From Hedera helix (taxonomy: Eukaryota; Streptophyta; Magnoliopsida; Apiales; Araliaceae): a DNA stretch of 64,000 bases. The notes below the pieces were generated by a model. That model made no database searches, was not told where the DNA came from, and saw only the letters and a program-made list of their open reading frames with translations. The translations under genes were made by a program, and so were the position numbers. Every line of letters starts with the position of its first letter. The first letter of the stretch is position 1. The stretch covers positions 44,701,953 to 44,765,952 of the forward strand of contig OX359276.1 in the NCBI GenBank assembly GCA_947179155.2, in the 5' to 3' direction. Below are positions 1 through 10,028 of the stretch, in pieces.

Positions 1-395
1 GAGCGTCCCACAAACAAACTTCATCTCCATGTGTTTCACCAATATAAATCAAATATCAATCTCGTCCCTTTGTTAAGCATGCCTAGCTGTTTCATCAGAT
101 TCCACCTTCCCTTTTGCAACCTTTCATTCCATCCCCACCCACTATCACTTTTTCTTATAAGACATGATATTAATCTTAATTATAAAAAATTAAGACGTTA
201 TATTGAAATCTGTGTTATATTCCACTCTTTAATAGTTGAGATAGTGTAAGTTTTATATTTAGATTTTGTCTCTATAGAATTATCCTTTCTTTACCTTTTC
301 CATCACTCCTTTTTAACCCTTCCCAAATCAATCATTCCGTAATCGCTGATTCACTCAGTCCCATATTTTTCTTTTCTCTCTCCTCTTTATCTCTC

Positions 396-402
396 TATAA
401 AG
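396..402 (+). promoter_or_regulatory. Putative TATA box of the arabinogalactan protein gene
   Basis: TATAAAG lies about 30 bases ahead of the ATG at 431, after a TC-rich stretch (370-395). Used at the normal plant spacing it would put the transcription start almost at the ATG and leave a very short leader, so a more upstream start is also possible. The rest of 1-395 shows no coding signal. Confidence 0.45.
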
Positions 403-430
403 ATATACAAATTAATTAGTAGCATCATTA

Positions 431-811
431 ATGGCTGTTAAATGGCCAATTCTCTTGGCATTGCCAATGGTTTTTTCACTAGCAGACTCATCAGAAGTAC
501 CCATTTCAGTAATTTCAGCTGCACCTGCACTTCTGCCATGTGAGTCTCCTCTATCTTCTCCTCCGGTTCCAAGCCCAGCTCTCTCTCCAGATATTACTCC
601 TCTGTTTCCTTCACCAGCAGGTCCTTCTCCAGCTGAATCCTCACTGCCCATTATTCCCTCCAGCCCAAGCCCTCCAAATCCAGATGAAATGATTGCTCCT
701 GGCCCAACATCCGGCCTTATACCGCCGGATTCCACAGCATTCAGTCTCAATGCATTTGGGTATCCAAGTTCAGTGATGCTACTTCTGGGTTCAGTAGCAG
801 ATTTTGGTTGA
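431..811 (+). CDS. Classical arabinogalactan protein, AGP25/26/27-type
   Basis: An uninterrupted 126-residue reading frame. The first 19 or so residues form a hydrophobic secretion signal. The mature part is rich in Pro, Ser and Ala, with many SP, AP and TP pairs, the dipeptides that are hydroxylated and O-glycosylated with arabinogalactan in this family. The segments SPDITPLFPSP and IPSSPSPPNPD are typical of the Arabidopsis AGP25/26/27 group. The C-terminus has a short hydrophobic run (SSVMLLLG, near residue 115) that could be a weak GPI-anchor signal; it is shorter than usual. The inferred product is a cell-wall or plasma-membrane proteoglycan. The start is the first ATG after a TATA-like box, and no intron is needed. 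A transposon terminus begins 22 bases after the stop, so the 3' untranslated region may run into transposon DNA. The low-complexity sequence gives a long antisense frame that I do not believe. Confidence 0.8.
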   Translation: MAVKWPILLALPMVFSLADSSEVPISVISAAPALLPCESPLSSPPVPSPALSPDITPLFPSPAGPSPAESSLPIIPSSPSPPNPDEMIAPGPTSGLIPPDSTAFSLNAFGYPSSVMLLLGSVADFG

Positions 812-832
812 GACAGCTTTTTGGAGTATAAA

Positions 833-1040
833 CAGGGCCGGCCCTGTAGCATAAAAAAAAAAAATTCGGGCTTTAGGCCATATTTTAAAGAAAGACTCCA
901 AAATTTTAAATACCACAAATAATTCACATAATTTTTTTTTATAAAAATATAAACCTAATCAATTTTTTAAGGCCAATAGTCCTATCTAAATATTAAATAC
1001 CTAAAAAAAAAAAAAAAGTATAAAAAAAGGTCTCATTTAA
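833..1040. mobile_element. hAT-like terminal fragment (CAGGGCCGGCCCTG end)
   Basis: The palindrome CAGGGCCGGCCCTG at 833-846 followed by a GGC/GCC-rich and then AT-rich stretch resembles the left end of the better-supported hAT element at 36130. No matching right terminus was found before the MITE at 1057. An 8-bp repeat AGTATAAA occurs at 825-832 and again at 1348-1355, but the sequence before the second copy is not a good inverted match. Confidence 0.4.
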
Positions 1041-1056
1041 ATAAAAAATATTAATA

Positions 1057-1349
1057 CTCCCTCCGTTCCAAAATAAAAGTCTTCCATTGACTTTTTGTAG
1101 TCAAATTAACTATTTTTAAAATTAACAATTAAGCATATATATTTAGATTTTAAAAAAAAGTAAAGATTGAGATTATTACTAAATTTTATGTAGTTTATAG
1201 GCGTTATATATATATATATAAAATAATAATAAAATATATTAATTTGAAAAATTGTCAATTTGACCATAAAAATCAATAGAAGACTTATCAAATATAGAAA
1301 ATCTCACTTAAGAATATGACTTTAAGTCCTAAATTGTTTTGAGCCAGAG
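1057..1349. mobile_element. Stowaway-like MITE
   Basis: The left end CTCCCTCCGTTCCAAAATAA is flanked by TA (1055-1056). The right end, read in reverse, is CTCTGGCTCAAAACAATTTA, flanked by TA (1350-1351). TA target duplication and CTCC-type inverted ends are the Stowaway (Tc1/mariner) signature. It has no coding capacity. Confidence 0.6.
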
Positions 1350-1351
1350 TA

Positions 1352-2024
1352 TAAAGGTTCTTGAAGCTTTATTTATGTCGAGTATTCTTGTGGTTTCAAC
1401 TTTACTTTTCTTCGTATAACTTTTAGTTTTAGCCCTCTTCAAGTATATAATATGTTTATATGACAATGTACACAGTTATTATTTTCTTGCAACCATTCCT
1501 CTTCTTTTATTTGTCTTTCTGATTCAGTGGAAAGATTGTAAAGTGTTTTTTCATGATTATGTACTTTATTAAATTTGGATGAATAACTGTAATTCATCAT
1601 AATTATTGTGATGAATCAATGCGGATATAACTACCGAAGTAAAAGAAAAAAGATCATCAGAGTAGGATTTAAGCCGAACAAAGAACATGAACAGGGGTGC
1701 AGGTAGAGTAAACAGAGAAATTGAATAGGCTCTCATTATTCCTTTCCAAATTCCAATGAAACCAAGAATTAATCACCAATGAGATGAATGTATAAACTGA
1801 CAAAAATTAATATCTTAGTTTACAAAATGAATGAATAAGAGAATTATATTTATACTACTTAGCTCAAAGGGTTACCTATAGAAGAATGGCGGCACTTTAC
1901 ATTATGCTCCATATATTATTTCCCATATAGGATAAATTCAATAGAATAGATGAATTAATAAGTATAATGTAATCTCAACTTAATAAGTTAACTTTTTAAA
2001 TAAGTAGATGATCTAACATGTTTA
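1352..2024. other. Intergenic, nothing recognised
   Basis: AT-rich, with short frames only. I see no repeat boundary, RNA gene or coding signal. Confidence 0.5.
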
Positions 2025-2706
2025 TTAAAATACCTCCTTAAATTTGTTGAACTCAAGTGGACTCTGTTGCTTGTAGTCTCTTTATCAGCCAAACCATCTT
2101 TCTAAGCTTCTTCCTTGAGCATATCCATGGCGAAACTGAGCTGTCTTATGGCCTCTGTTTTTTCTTCATCTTTCTGCATTAGCTGCTCCCCTTGAAGCTT
2201 GTTCTCTTCTTTAAGTTTATCCAATTCTTCCCTCAGCTTCATCACTTCATTGTTGCCAACCTGACTCGAAACTTCTTCTTCTTCTTCCACTTCTTTGTTG
2301 AATTCGGATTCTTCCTCTTGTTCAGGATCGTCCACCTCAGAATCACCAGACTCCTCGGGCTCATAGGTCTCTGGATAGCTGTCATACATACAATCTTTCC
2401 GTGGAGCTCATTAACTTGGCAGCTCTATATATATTTAGTAGAGGATAAAGGAGATGTCCATGTAGTTAAGAGGCAACTTCCTGCAGAGTCTGACTTGACT
2501 TGATCATATCGCTCAGCCAATGAACGGTGCTGGGCTTGATAAAATTCCTCAACCATGGTAATTAGCTGATCTGGCCGCTTCTTGTAATACATCACTGCAC
2601 GTTGGGCAAAAGAATTAATCTGCATCTTCTTCTTCAATTAATGTTAGCGTTGCCTTTAATTTGTCTTCTCATCCAGATCAGATCTACCAAGGTTGTCCGG
2701 AAACAT
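2025..2706 (-). pseudogene. NET3: NET3-type (NAB-domain, kinase-interacting family) pseudogene
   Basis: Read on the minus strand, pieces of a NETWORKED subfamily 3 actin-binding protein occur in order but in changing frames. LDEKTK and LIEEEDAD (2700-2615) are followed by SFAQRAVMYYKKRP and HRSLAERYDQVKSD (end of the NAB domain), then SPLSSTK, KLMSSTE, the acidic YDSYPETYEPEESGDSEVDD, a coiled coil ending EAIRQLSFAMDMLKEE, and the C-terminal tag QQSPLEFNKFK (2031-2070). Frame breaks lie near 2615, 2426-2435 and 2383-2391, and each is explained by an extra 4 bases. Stops after MLKEEA and at 2076-2085 end the remainder. Two extra residues (RPDQLI, YQAQHRS) also depart from the family pattern. 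The tryptophan-rich first exon that binds actin was not found upstream to about 3000. A functional gene would need all of these to be assembly errors. Confidence 0.8.
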
Positions 2707-2944
2707 GAATAATAATTGCATAAACCTCAGAGAGGAGTAATTAATTAATCATGCATGCATACGAGTTTCTAAATAATTAGCAATCTGAGAATTTTACTAA
2801 GAAAAGAAACTAGGAGTGAACTTTAATATGTCCAGCATAATTAATTTCATGCATCCATGCCATATTCCAGCTAATCCAGAATATAACAATCATAGTGTTT
2901 TAATTGACAGAAATACATACCCCTCTTCACCGAGGAGCTGTGTG

Positions 2945-2993
<49 letters not shown>

Positions 2994-4308
2994 CAACCTT
3001 AATAGCTGAATAATAATGTGTCTTCTACTTCTCCTCCACAGAAGTACTCCCTCCCCCTCTTTTTAAATATCATTTTAAAAAAATATTTTTGTCTCTTAAT
3101 ATTTATAATTTAAGAATTTTAAGTAAATATTAATTGCTTAGTTCATAAAATTACCTTAAATATTAAATATAACTTTAGTTCTCTCACTATTTTTTATTCA
3201 ATAAATAACACTCTCTTATTCTACTGCAAGGACAATATTAATATTTAAAATTATTTTTAACTAAAAAATATATTTTTAATTATTTTTTTAATATATGTGT
3301 CCACTTCTTAAAAAACAAATAATAAAAAACGACGTGACTAATAAAGACACGACAATGGAAGAATATGCCCTCTCTCCTCTCTCCTCTCTCCCCTCTCCCT
3401 ATAGAGGCCCGAGAGAAAGACTAAAAAGAAAAAAAAATTATTGCGACGCAATCACACCAACGGTAATACCTGTTTTAAAATATAGTTAGACTAAGGATAA
3501 CTCGTGTCTGAAGGCACGGTACAATTAATATAACAATTGAATATTGTATTCAATATTTCTAGATCGAAAATTTTAAAACTGTTGGGGACTCTCAGTTTCA
3601 TAATAGAACTGAGAGTCCAACCATTAATACAAAAAATTGATACTCAATTCAGTCATAGTTTTTTTTTGACGCAAACATTAGTGTTATACTCGTTCCCAAC
3701 TTAAAATTAATTCTTGGTAAGTTTGAGCAATTAATTAATTGACAATAACGAGTTCAAATTTGTATAATATAGTATTTTTGGGTATCCCACACACCTTTTC
3801 TTTATTGACAAAATGGAATGAGAAGTTTGGCAGTATTTATTTGCCTCCAGTATCTCTAACCATCGATCAATATGATCCATGAACAGTATTTTCTGTAAAA
3901 AAAAGGTAGTACTGCAAGCCATTTGGTGGAATTTAATGAGGGAAAAAAAAGATGTAAAAATTCAAAAGAAAAGACTTTTACATATATACCCAAAAGTATA
4001 AAATGAGCCATCTAAGTCCAAACAAAAAAGTATTGTCATAAAATCAACTAAATCGCATCACCATAACATTTTTTTCTCTATATTTTTTCTTGAAATTGGA
4101 CAAAAGATTCTCATACCATGAGTTAGAGTCTACTACAATAGTTGCTCTCGATATAGCCTGTAAAAACACCAAAGAGATGACACGTAATTACCTGTGCCTA
4201 AAGGCACGACGTAGATTAAAATTTCAAAAATACTATATTACCTAAAGACTCATTACAACCTAAAATAACTTACAAATAAATTAGAATGAATCTGAACCGT
4301 TCATGTGA
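2707..4308. other. Intergenic, AT-rich
   Basis: It contains a (TA)n(GA)n microsatellite (2945-2992) and one unpaired Stowaway-like end, TACTCCCTCC, at about 3044. A TC-rich patch lies at 3370-3410. No gene is recognised; the short frames at 2816-3013 and 3295-3489 are low-complexity. Confidence 0.5.
2945..2992. repeat. (TA)n-(GA)n compound microsatellite
   Basis: A run of TA repeats (2945-2959) passes directly into about 16 GA repeats (2960-2992). Confidence 0.95.
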
Positions 4309-5497
4309 TTTTCTGTGACGCCCCCAAATCTGGGCCCACACAGCCCAAACTTGAGTCGTCAAAATACTACAACAAAATTATTACAACAAAGCACAACGTA
4401 CAACAATACAGTGTATAATAATACACAACTAAGTCTTCACTATTATTGCCACACTATTTTACAAAACGTGAAGACTATGATAACTATTCCTCGGACCCTC
4501 ACTCCATTCCCCGGCTAGACCCTGTTATGTTTTCATCTCCTGTTGAAAAATAATGGAACAAAAGAAAGGGTGAGCTCAAATAGCCCAGTAAAGAATATCA
4601 TGACTAAGATAATGACGAATAAATTATCATTAGTCTTCAACAGCTGAGTTCTTGATAGAATACAATAGACTACAAGGTTTATATCAAAAACTGCAGTTAA
4701 ATTCTTAAACAACGTTCAGATCAATAATAGCAGCGGAATGAGTAATCTATTAGAAGAATAATGCAGACTATAATGTCCACTCGGTTCTCTTTTTAGGAAA
4801 AACATCATCAACTTTTATCATCTGAAATATCATTAGTCAAGATAATACAAATTCACAGTTCCTGATCATAATCATGCAGATCAACAGTTCATCTTTGCAC
4901 TACGGGCCAAAGACATTCAATATAACACCAACGGTCATGATTATACCAGATTCAGCCTTTGGTCATAATCATACCAAACAACAGTTCATCTTTGCACTAC
5001 GGGCCAAAGAGAACATTCACCACGTGCCATAAAAGACACCGAACAGATGTATCGCCTTTAACCTATTATATCGCCTTTAACCTATCATTTGTTCAACAAA
5101 TATATCACATCTGTGCCCCCGGCCACAGATATTCACAACAGCTTGATTTTTGGATGATTAGAATGATATAAATGATGAACAGAAGAAATAGGATAACAAT
5201 AAGTATCGGAAGTTTACTTTGTACATATTCAAATAATGTCCAAATTGTCAACATGATGTGGAGTGAAATTCAAGATCCACAGTTCAGAATAACGGTTACA
5301 ATTCAATAGAAAGGTTCACGTAAATAGGAAGGTTCAGTTGAAATAATGAAGTTCAACTATTATGGAACATATAATATTTTCAGGAATTATAGAAGCAATA
5401 GTTCCATAATAAATTTCGATTTAGGAGTATGAAAGAAAATAATATCCCTTACCGTAGCAGGTTTGATTAACAAAAGGTGAAGGAAATTAATACAAAG

Positions 5498-5830
5498 GGT
5501 TATTCACCAACAGGCGGCAATCCGCTCCGTAAGGTTATTCCCACAATTTAATAGAATTTGAGTACAAAGAGTTATTCACCAAACAGGCGGCAATCCGCTC
5601 CGTAAGGTTATTCTCAGAGATTAATAATGAATGAATACGAAAGGTTATTCACCAACAGGCGGCAATCCGCTCCGTAAGGTTATTCCCACAATTTAATAGA
5701 ATTTGAGTACAAAGAGTTATTCACCAAACAGGCGGCAATCCGCTCCGTAAGGTTATTCTCAGAGATTAATAATGAATGAATACGAAAGGTTATTCACCAA
5801 CAGGCGGCAATCCGCTCCGTAAGGTTATTC
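5498..5830. repeat. 72/73-bp tandem array with 145-bp higher-order period
   Basis: The core CAGGCGGCAATCCGCTCCG recurs at 5511, 5584, 5656, 5729 and 5801. Alternate units share flanks (ending CCCACAATTTAATA versus CTCAGAGATTAATA), so the true repeat is a dimer of about 145 bp present 2.5 times. It lies inside solo LTR copy 1. The related LTR at 23777 has only one, more diverged unit (about 24840-24890). Confidence 0.9.
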
Positions 5831-6254
5831 CCACAATTTAATACATGGAAATAAAAGGCACGTCTTATGAGTAAGGAAGAAACAATATTATTATCGAGAA
5901 TCAAATAATGATAATCCCTTACCATAGTATGTTTGAATAATGGAAGATGAAAAAGATGGTATCCCTTACCGTAACACGTGACTGGATATTGATTTAAATG
6001 AGGTTGATTAACTTGAACAGTACACGTATACTTATAGATCTTCACAAATACTCAAGATGACTTAAGCACACTTAGAGAGAACTTTCACAAGAAGTATTTA
6101 GAGAGAGAAAGAAAGAACAAGTAAGGAAGTTTATGAAAAATCCTTAAGTTAAGGCTTCTATTTATAGCCAAAAATCTTATCATTCATTTAATCTAAACCA
6201 TTCATTTAAAGATCACCTTTTAATCTACACCATCCATTTCAAATATTATATTAT

Positions 6255-6535
6255 CTTTAATCTACACCATTCATTTCATATCACCTAATAATCACCTAAC
6301 TTTATATTATAAACAAATCAATTTAATTATTCAACAATAATTCACACTTTAATCTACACCATTCATTTCATATCACCTAATAATCACCTAACTTTATATT
6401 ATAAACAAATCAATTCAATTATTCAACAATAATTCACACTTTAATCTACACCATTCATTTCATATCACCTAATAATCACCTAACTTTATATTATAAACAA
6501 ATAACTTTATCAATTCAATTATTATGACTAATTGT
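6255..6535. repeat. 92-bp tandem repeat, about 3 copies
   Basis: The unit beginning CTTTAATCTACACCATTCAT starts at 6255, 6347 and 6439, with nearly identical sequence between. Partial earlier units are visible from about 6180. The array lies inside solo LTR copy 1. Confidence 0.9.
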
Positions 6536-7419
6536 TATAAATACAGTATAGTTAGCTCTTAGATATCAAGTCAATAAATTAATGAAATACAACTGTTTAA
6601 ATAACATCATAATAGAGATAACAATAATGTAAAATAAAGCATACGTTACTGTGTAATGACAATTATTGATTCAATAATGTGAATTACTGTGCATATGTTA
6701 CTGTGACAATTATTAGGTTCAATAATTTTAAAAACAGTGCAACAACAATTATTGACTCAATGATATAAAATACAGTGTAATGACAATTATTAAATCAATA
6801 ATGCAAAATACTGTGTAACAACAATTATTGAATTGATAATATAAAATATTATGCAGTGACAATTATCGATGAAATGATGCGTAACAGTTACGGTGTCAAT
6901 TATCAGACCAATAATATGAGACACTATGCAATACCGTGTGTTACTGTAGAGTACCGTGTGCTACAGAAAATACCATAAACTACCGTATGCTACTATTCTT
7001 TTATCACCGGTATTTTAACAGTTCCGTTGACTATTTTTATTTAAAAAGGTTACTTCTGTCGTTTTCTATATCCGACAAATATTCCGTTGTGGGGTCCACC
7101 AATAATTTATTATTTCGGCGCCGTCGTACGGCACGAATATTCCCCGACCAAACGAATATTCCCCGACAAAGCGAATATTGTCCGACAAAATAAAATTTGC
7201 ACATAACATCCTTAACTTTCAATTTTGTTAATTTAACCACTTACTGTTTCAAAAAAATATATATATATATATGAAGAAAAATTAAATTTTGTATTTCATA
7301 AAATTCGGGGTCTTACATTTTCTGCCCAAATCAATTTGCATGTGAAAACGTAACGACCACAATATCCGAAAAATAGGAAAATGACGACAATGCTAAAAGG
7401 GTGACCCATGTTGTTTACG

Positions 7420-7438
7420 TGCAATTTTTTATTATTAT

Positions 7439-7493
<55 letters not shown>

Positions 7494-7880
7494 GTAATTA
7501 TTATTATTATTATTTGTATTATTTTTATTATTATTATTATTAGTAGTAGTAGTAGTATTAGTATTATAATTATAATTATAATAATAATTATTATTATAAT
7601 TATAATAATAATTATTACTATTATTATTATTATTGTTATTGTAGTATAGTGGTGAATTTGATTTGGGCGAAAAATGTGAATAGATAGATTTTTGAAAAAA
7701 AGATATTGAGTTAGGGGAGAAAATGAAAGATAGATTAATGACAGTTGGATGTTGAAGTCGCAAATGATTTTAGACTGTTGGATATTGAAGCCTAAATTGA
7801 TTTGAGGTCGTTGGATGTTAAAGCCTTGAGATTTAAGCCGCTCTGTTTTATATTATAGATTTCTATTATTATAATCATTA

Positions 7881-7923
<43 letters not shown>

Positions 7924-7932
7924 TACTAGTAC

Positions 7933-8000
<68 letters not shown>

Positions 8001-8325
8001 TATTATTATTTATTATTATTATTATTATTATTATATTGCAATGGTGAATTTTATTTGGGTGAAAAATATGAATAAGTAGATTTTTGAAAAAAAATGTTAA
8101 ATTGGGAAGAAAAATGAGAGATAGATTAGTGACAGTTGGATGTTAAAACCCCAAATGATTTTAGACTGTTGGATGTTGAAGTCTAAATTGATTTGAGGCC
8201 GTTGGATATTAAAGTATTGAAATTTGAGCAACTATGTTTTATATTATAGATTTCTATTATTATAATTATTATTGTTATTATTATTATTATTACTATTACT
8301 ACTACTACTACTACTATTATTGTTG

Positions 8326-8359
<34 letters not shown>

Positions 8360-8578
8360 GTTGTAGTGGTGAATTTGATTTGGGTAAGAAATGTGAGTGG
8401 ATAGATTTTTAAAAAATAAATGTTGAATTGGGAGGAAAAATGAGAGATAGATTAGTGACCGTTGGTTGTTGAACTCCCAAATAATTATAGACTATTGGAT
8501 GTTAAAGGCTAAATTGATTTGAGTCCGTTAGATGTTGAAATCTTGATATTTGAACAACTCTGTTTTATATTATAAATA
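7420..8578. repeat. Three tandem units of (TTA)n plus a conserved 220-bp spacer
   Basis: Three long TAT/TTA trinucleotide tracts (about 7425-7638, 7862-8035, 8247-8360) alternate with three related spacers (about 7640-7860, 8036-8246, 8360-8578). Each spacer contains GGTGAATTTGATTTGGG-like, GAGAGATAGATTAGTGAC-like and TTGGATGTT motifs and ends GTTTTATATTATA. So a unit including the microsatellite was tandemly duplicated. The long poly-Ile, poly-Leu and poly-Asn/Tyr frames here are artefacts of the repeat. Confidence 0.85.
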
Positions 8579-8579
8579 C

Positions 8580-9400
8580 GGCAAAAAGAGTTTCATTTTT
8601 TTTAAAATATGCTTATATTTTACATTTTTTGTTATATATTATTAAAAATTTAGTCTAATAATAATGATATAGTGATTATAAATTCCGAGATATTGTATGA
8701 TTTTATAATATCAATCAAAATAATTTGATTTTTAATTAAAAAAATAAAATAAAATATTTTCTTTTTCCTTTCTCTCAAATTATCCAAATTCCTACGATAG
8801 CGTGCAAGTCCTGTCAGGGCCCAGGGCAATCCTTTGACCCAATCTGTGATTTTCCAAAGTACTTGGCCAGTCAAGGGGTTTAACTGATTATAACAGCAAA
8901 TGCCACTAGACAAGACTGGCCCACCAAATTGTAACCTGTGTAATTATGTGACAAGTTAGGAGAATGCGACAGTTAAAGCATACCATTAATTATGGTACAT
9001 TATTTATTTGTTTTCGACTGGTCGTTGTTTTTTCACATTATGTATTCCCATACATTGATTTCATACCACGATAAGACTGTGTTACTAAGTTATAAAATAG
9101 ACAAAGAACTTCATTAGAATAATAGATAAAAAATTAAATAACATAATTTTTTTATATAATTTTTATTATATTATTTACATTGTAATCAATTAAATTAATA
9201 TAAGGATAAGTTATTATTTTATTTTTAATATTAATAACAATATGCAATTATATATATATATATATATATATATTTTACTTTTTGATTTTATTAAAATTTA
9301 TTTTTTTAAATTTAAATTTAAATATTTTATTCTTTTCTTTTCAATTAAAAACTCGAAAAAATAGCGTAAAGTTTAAGATAGATCACAACGGCGCAAAAAC
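8580..9400. other. Intergenic, AT-rich
   Basis: A GC-richer patch at 8790-8930 holds a minus-strand frame of 87 codons (8650-8913) that I do not recognise. A (TA)n tract lies at 9250-9270. No gene is supported. Confidence 0.45.
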
Positions 9401-10028
9401 CTACCCTAATAGTAATCTCTCTCCTCAACCGCCTCTTTCCCTCTCCTCACTGTTCTCATTTCAGTCTTGCATGTGCTGGGTATATTGATCTTGTATTTTA
9501 GTTATTCTTACCCGCATCCCATTTGATCTACACTTTTGAATTTCTGTAAAGTGGTTGAATTATGATATTTGGTGATACCATCTACATTTATGCTTATAGA
9601 TCTATAGAAGTGCTGATATTTGATGGGTTGTATAGGAAGGTTGATCTTTGTTGATTTTTTAGTTTATTTTGTTGAAAGTGGTGATTTTGATATGATATTG
9701 GTTGATTGTGGTGTGGTGTGGTCTTGTGTACTTTCCTAATCGGTTGAATATGAAATTCATTCTTGGAAAGTAATTTGAGGCGAATCACTTGGCTGTTTCA
9801 GCAAATTCGAGGTAATTTGTTGGACGATAACTTGATGTGAATTTTATGGTGCTTTCATCAAAGATTGCAACTTTGGCTTTCAGGATTCTGGCAATGTCTT
9901 TTTTACCTTCTATTTATGGATAATTCTACCATATGATGGTCACTGGTAAATGTTGGGGTGATAAAAATTAGACAAGATTAGGAGTTTTGTTTGTGGGTTC
10001 CCTGTAGTTTCATCTTTAGGTAGTGAAG
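9401..10028 (+). other. Leader region of the tubby-like F-box gene
   Basis: A TC-rich segment (9415-9460), common in plant 5' untranslated regions, begins about 600 bases ahead of the ATG. The length suggests a long leader or a leader intron. The transcript start cannot be fixed from sequence. Confidence 0.4.

Larger units (their letters stand above)
4314..7317. mobile_element. Solo LTR, copy 1 of three (TSD TTTTC)
   Basis: The sequence starts TGTGACGCCCCCAAAT and ends TTCGGGGTCTTACA, i.e. TG...CA termini with an imperfect inverted terminal repeat, as in LTRs. It is bracketed by the exact 5-bp duplication TTTTC (4309-4313 and 7318-7322), which fits one LTR left by recombination between the two LTRs of a retrotransposon. 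It is 3004 bp long and contains no protein domain. Two other copies lie at 20779 and 23777 in the same orientation. A CTATTTATAG motif at about 6160 may mark the LTR's own promoter/transcript region. It carries two internal tandem arrays, listed separately. Superfamily cannot be assigned from an LTR alone. Confidence 0.85.

Noticed and set aside
412..927. 171-codon antisense frame over the arabinogalactan gene
   Set aside because: Biased composition of the sense gene keeps the antisense frame open. It has no motif, and its start lies in AT-rich transposon sequence.
4315..4518. Recurrent plus-strand frames at 4315, 20711 and 23769 beginning near TPPNLGPHSPNLS
   Set aside because: These are the shared 5' ends of the solo LTRs and do not resemble any gene; conservation is that of the repeat.
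5498..5830. Possible CRISPR-like array
   Set aside because: Units are contiguous near-identical tandem copies without unique spacers, inside a plant LTR.
7037..7240. Similar 67-73 codon minus-strand frames at 7037, 21814 and 26296
   Set aside because: They are recurring because they lie in the shared 3' part of three solo LTRs. They show no protein domain and differ by LTR mutations rather than codon-wise.
7296..7763. 155-codon minus-strand frame rich in Asn and Tyr, and the poly-Ile and poly-Leu frames at 7401 and 7881
   Set aside because: They are translations of (TTA)n microsatellites, not proteins.
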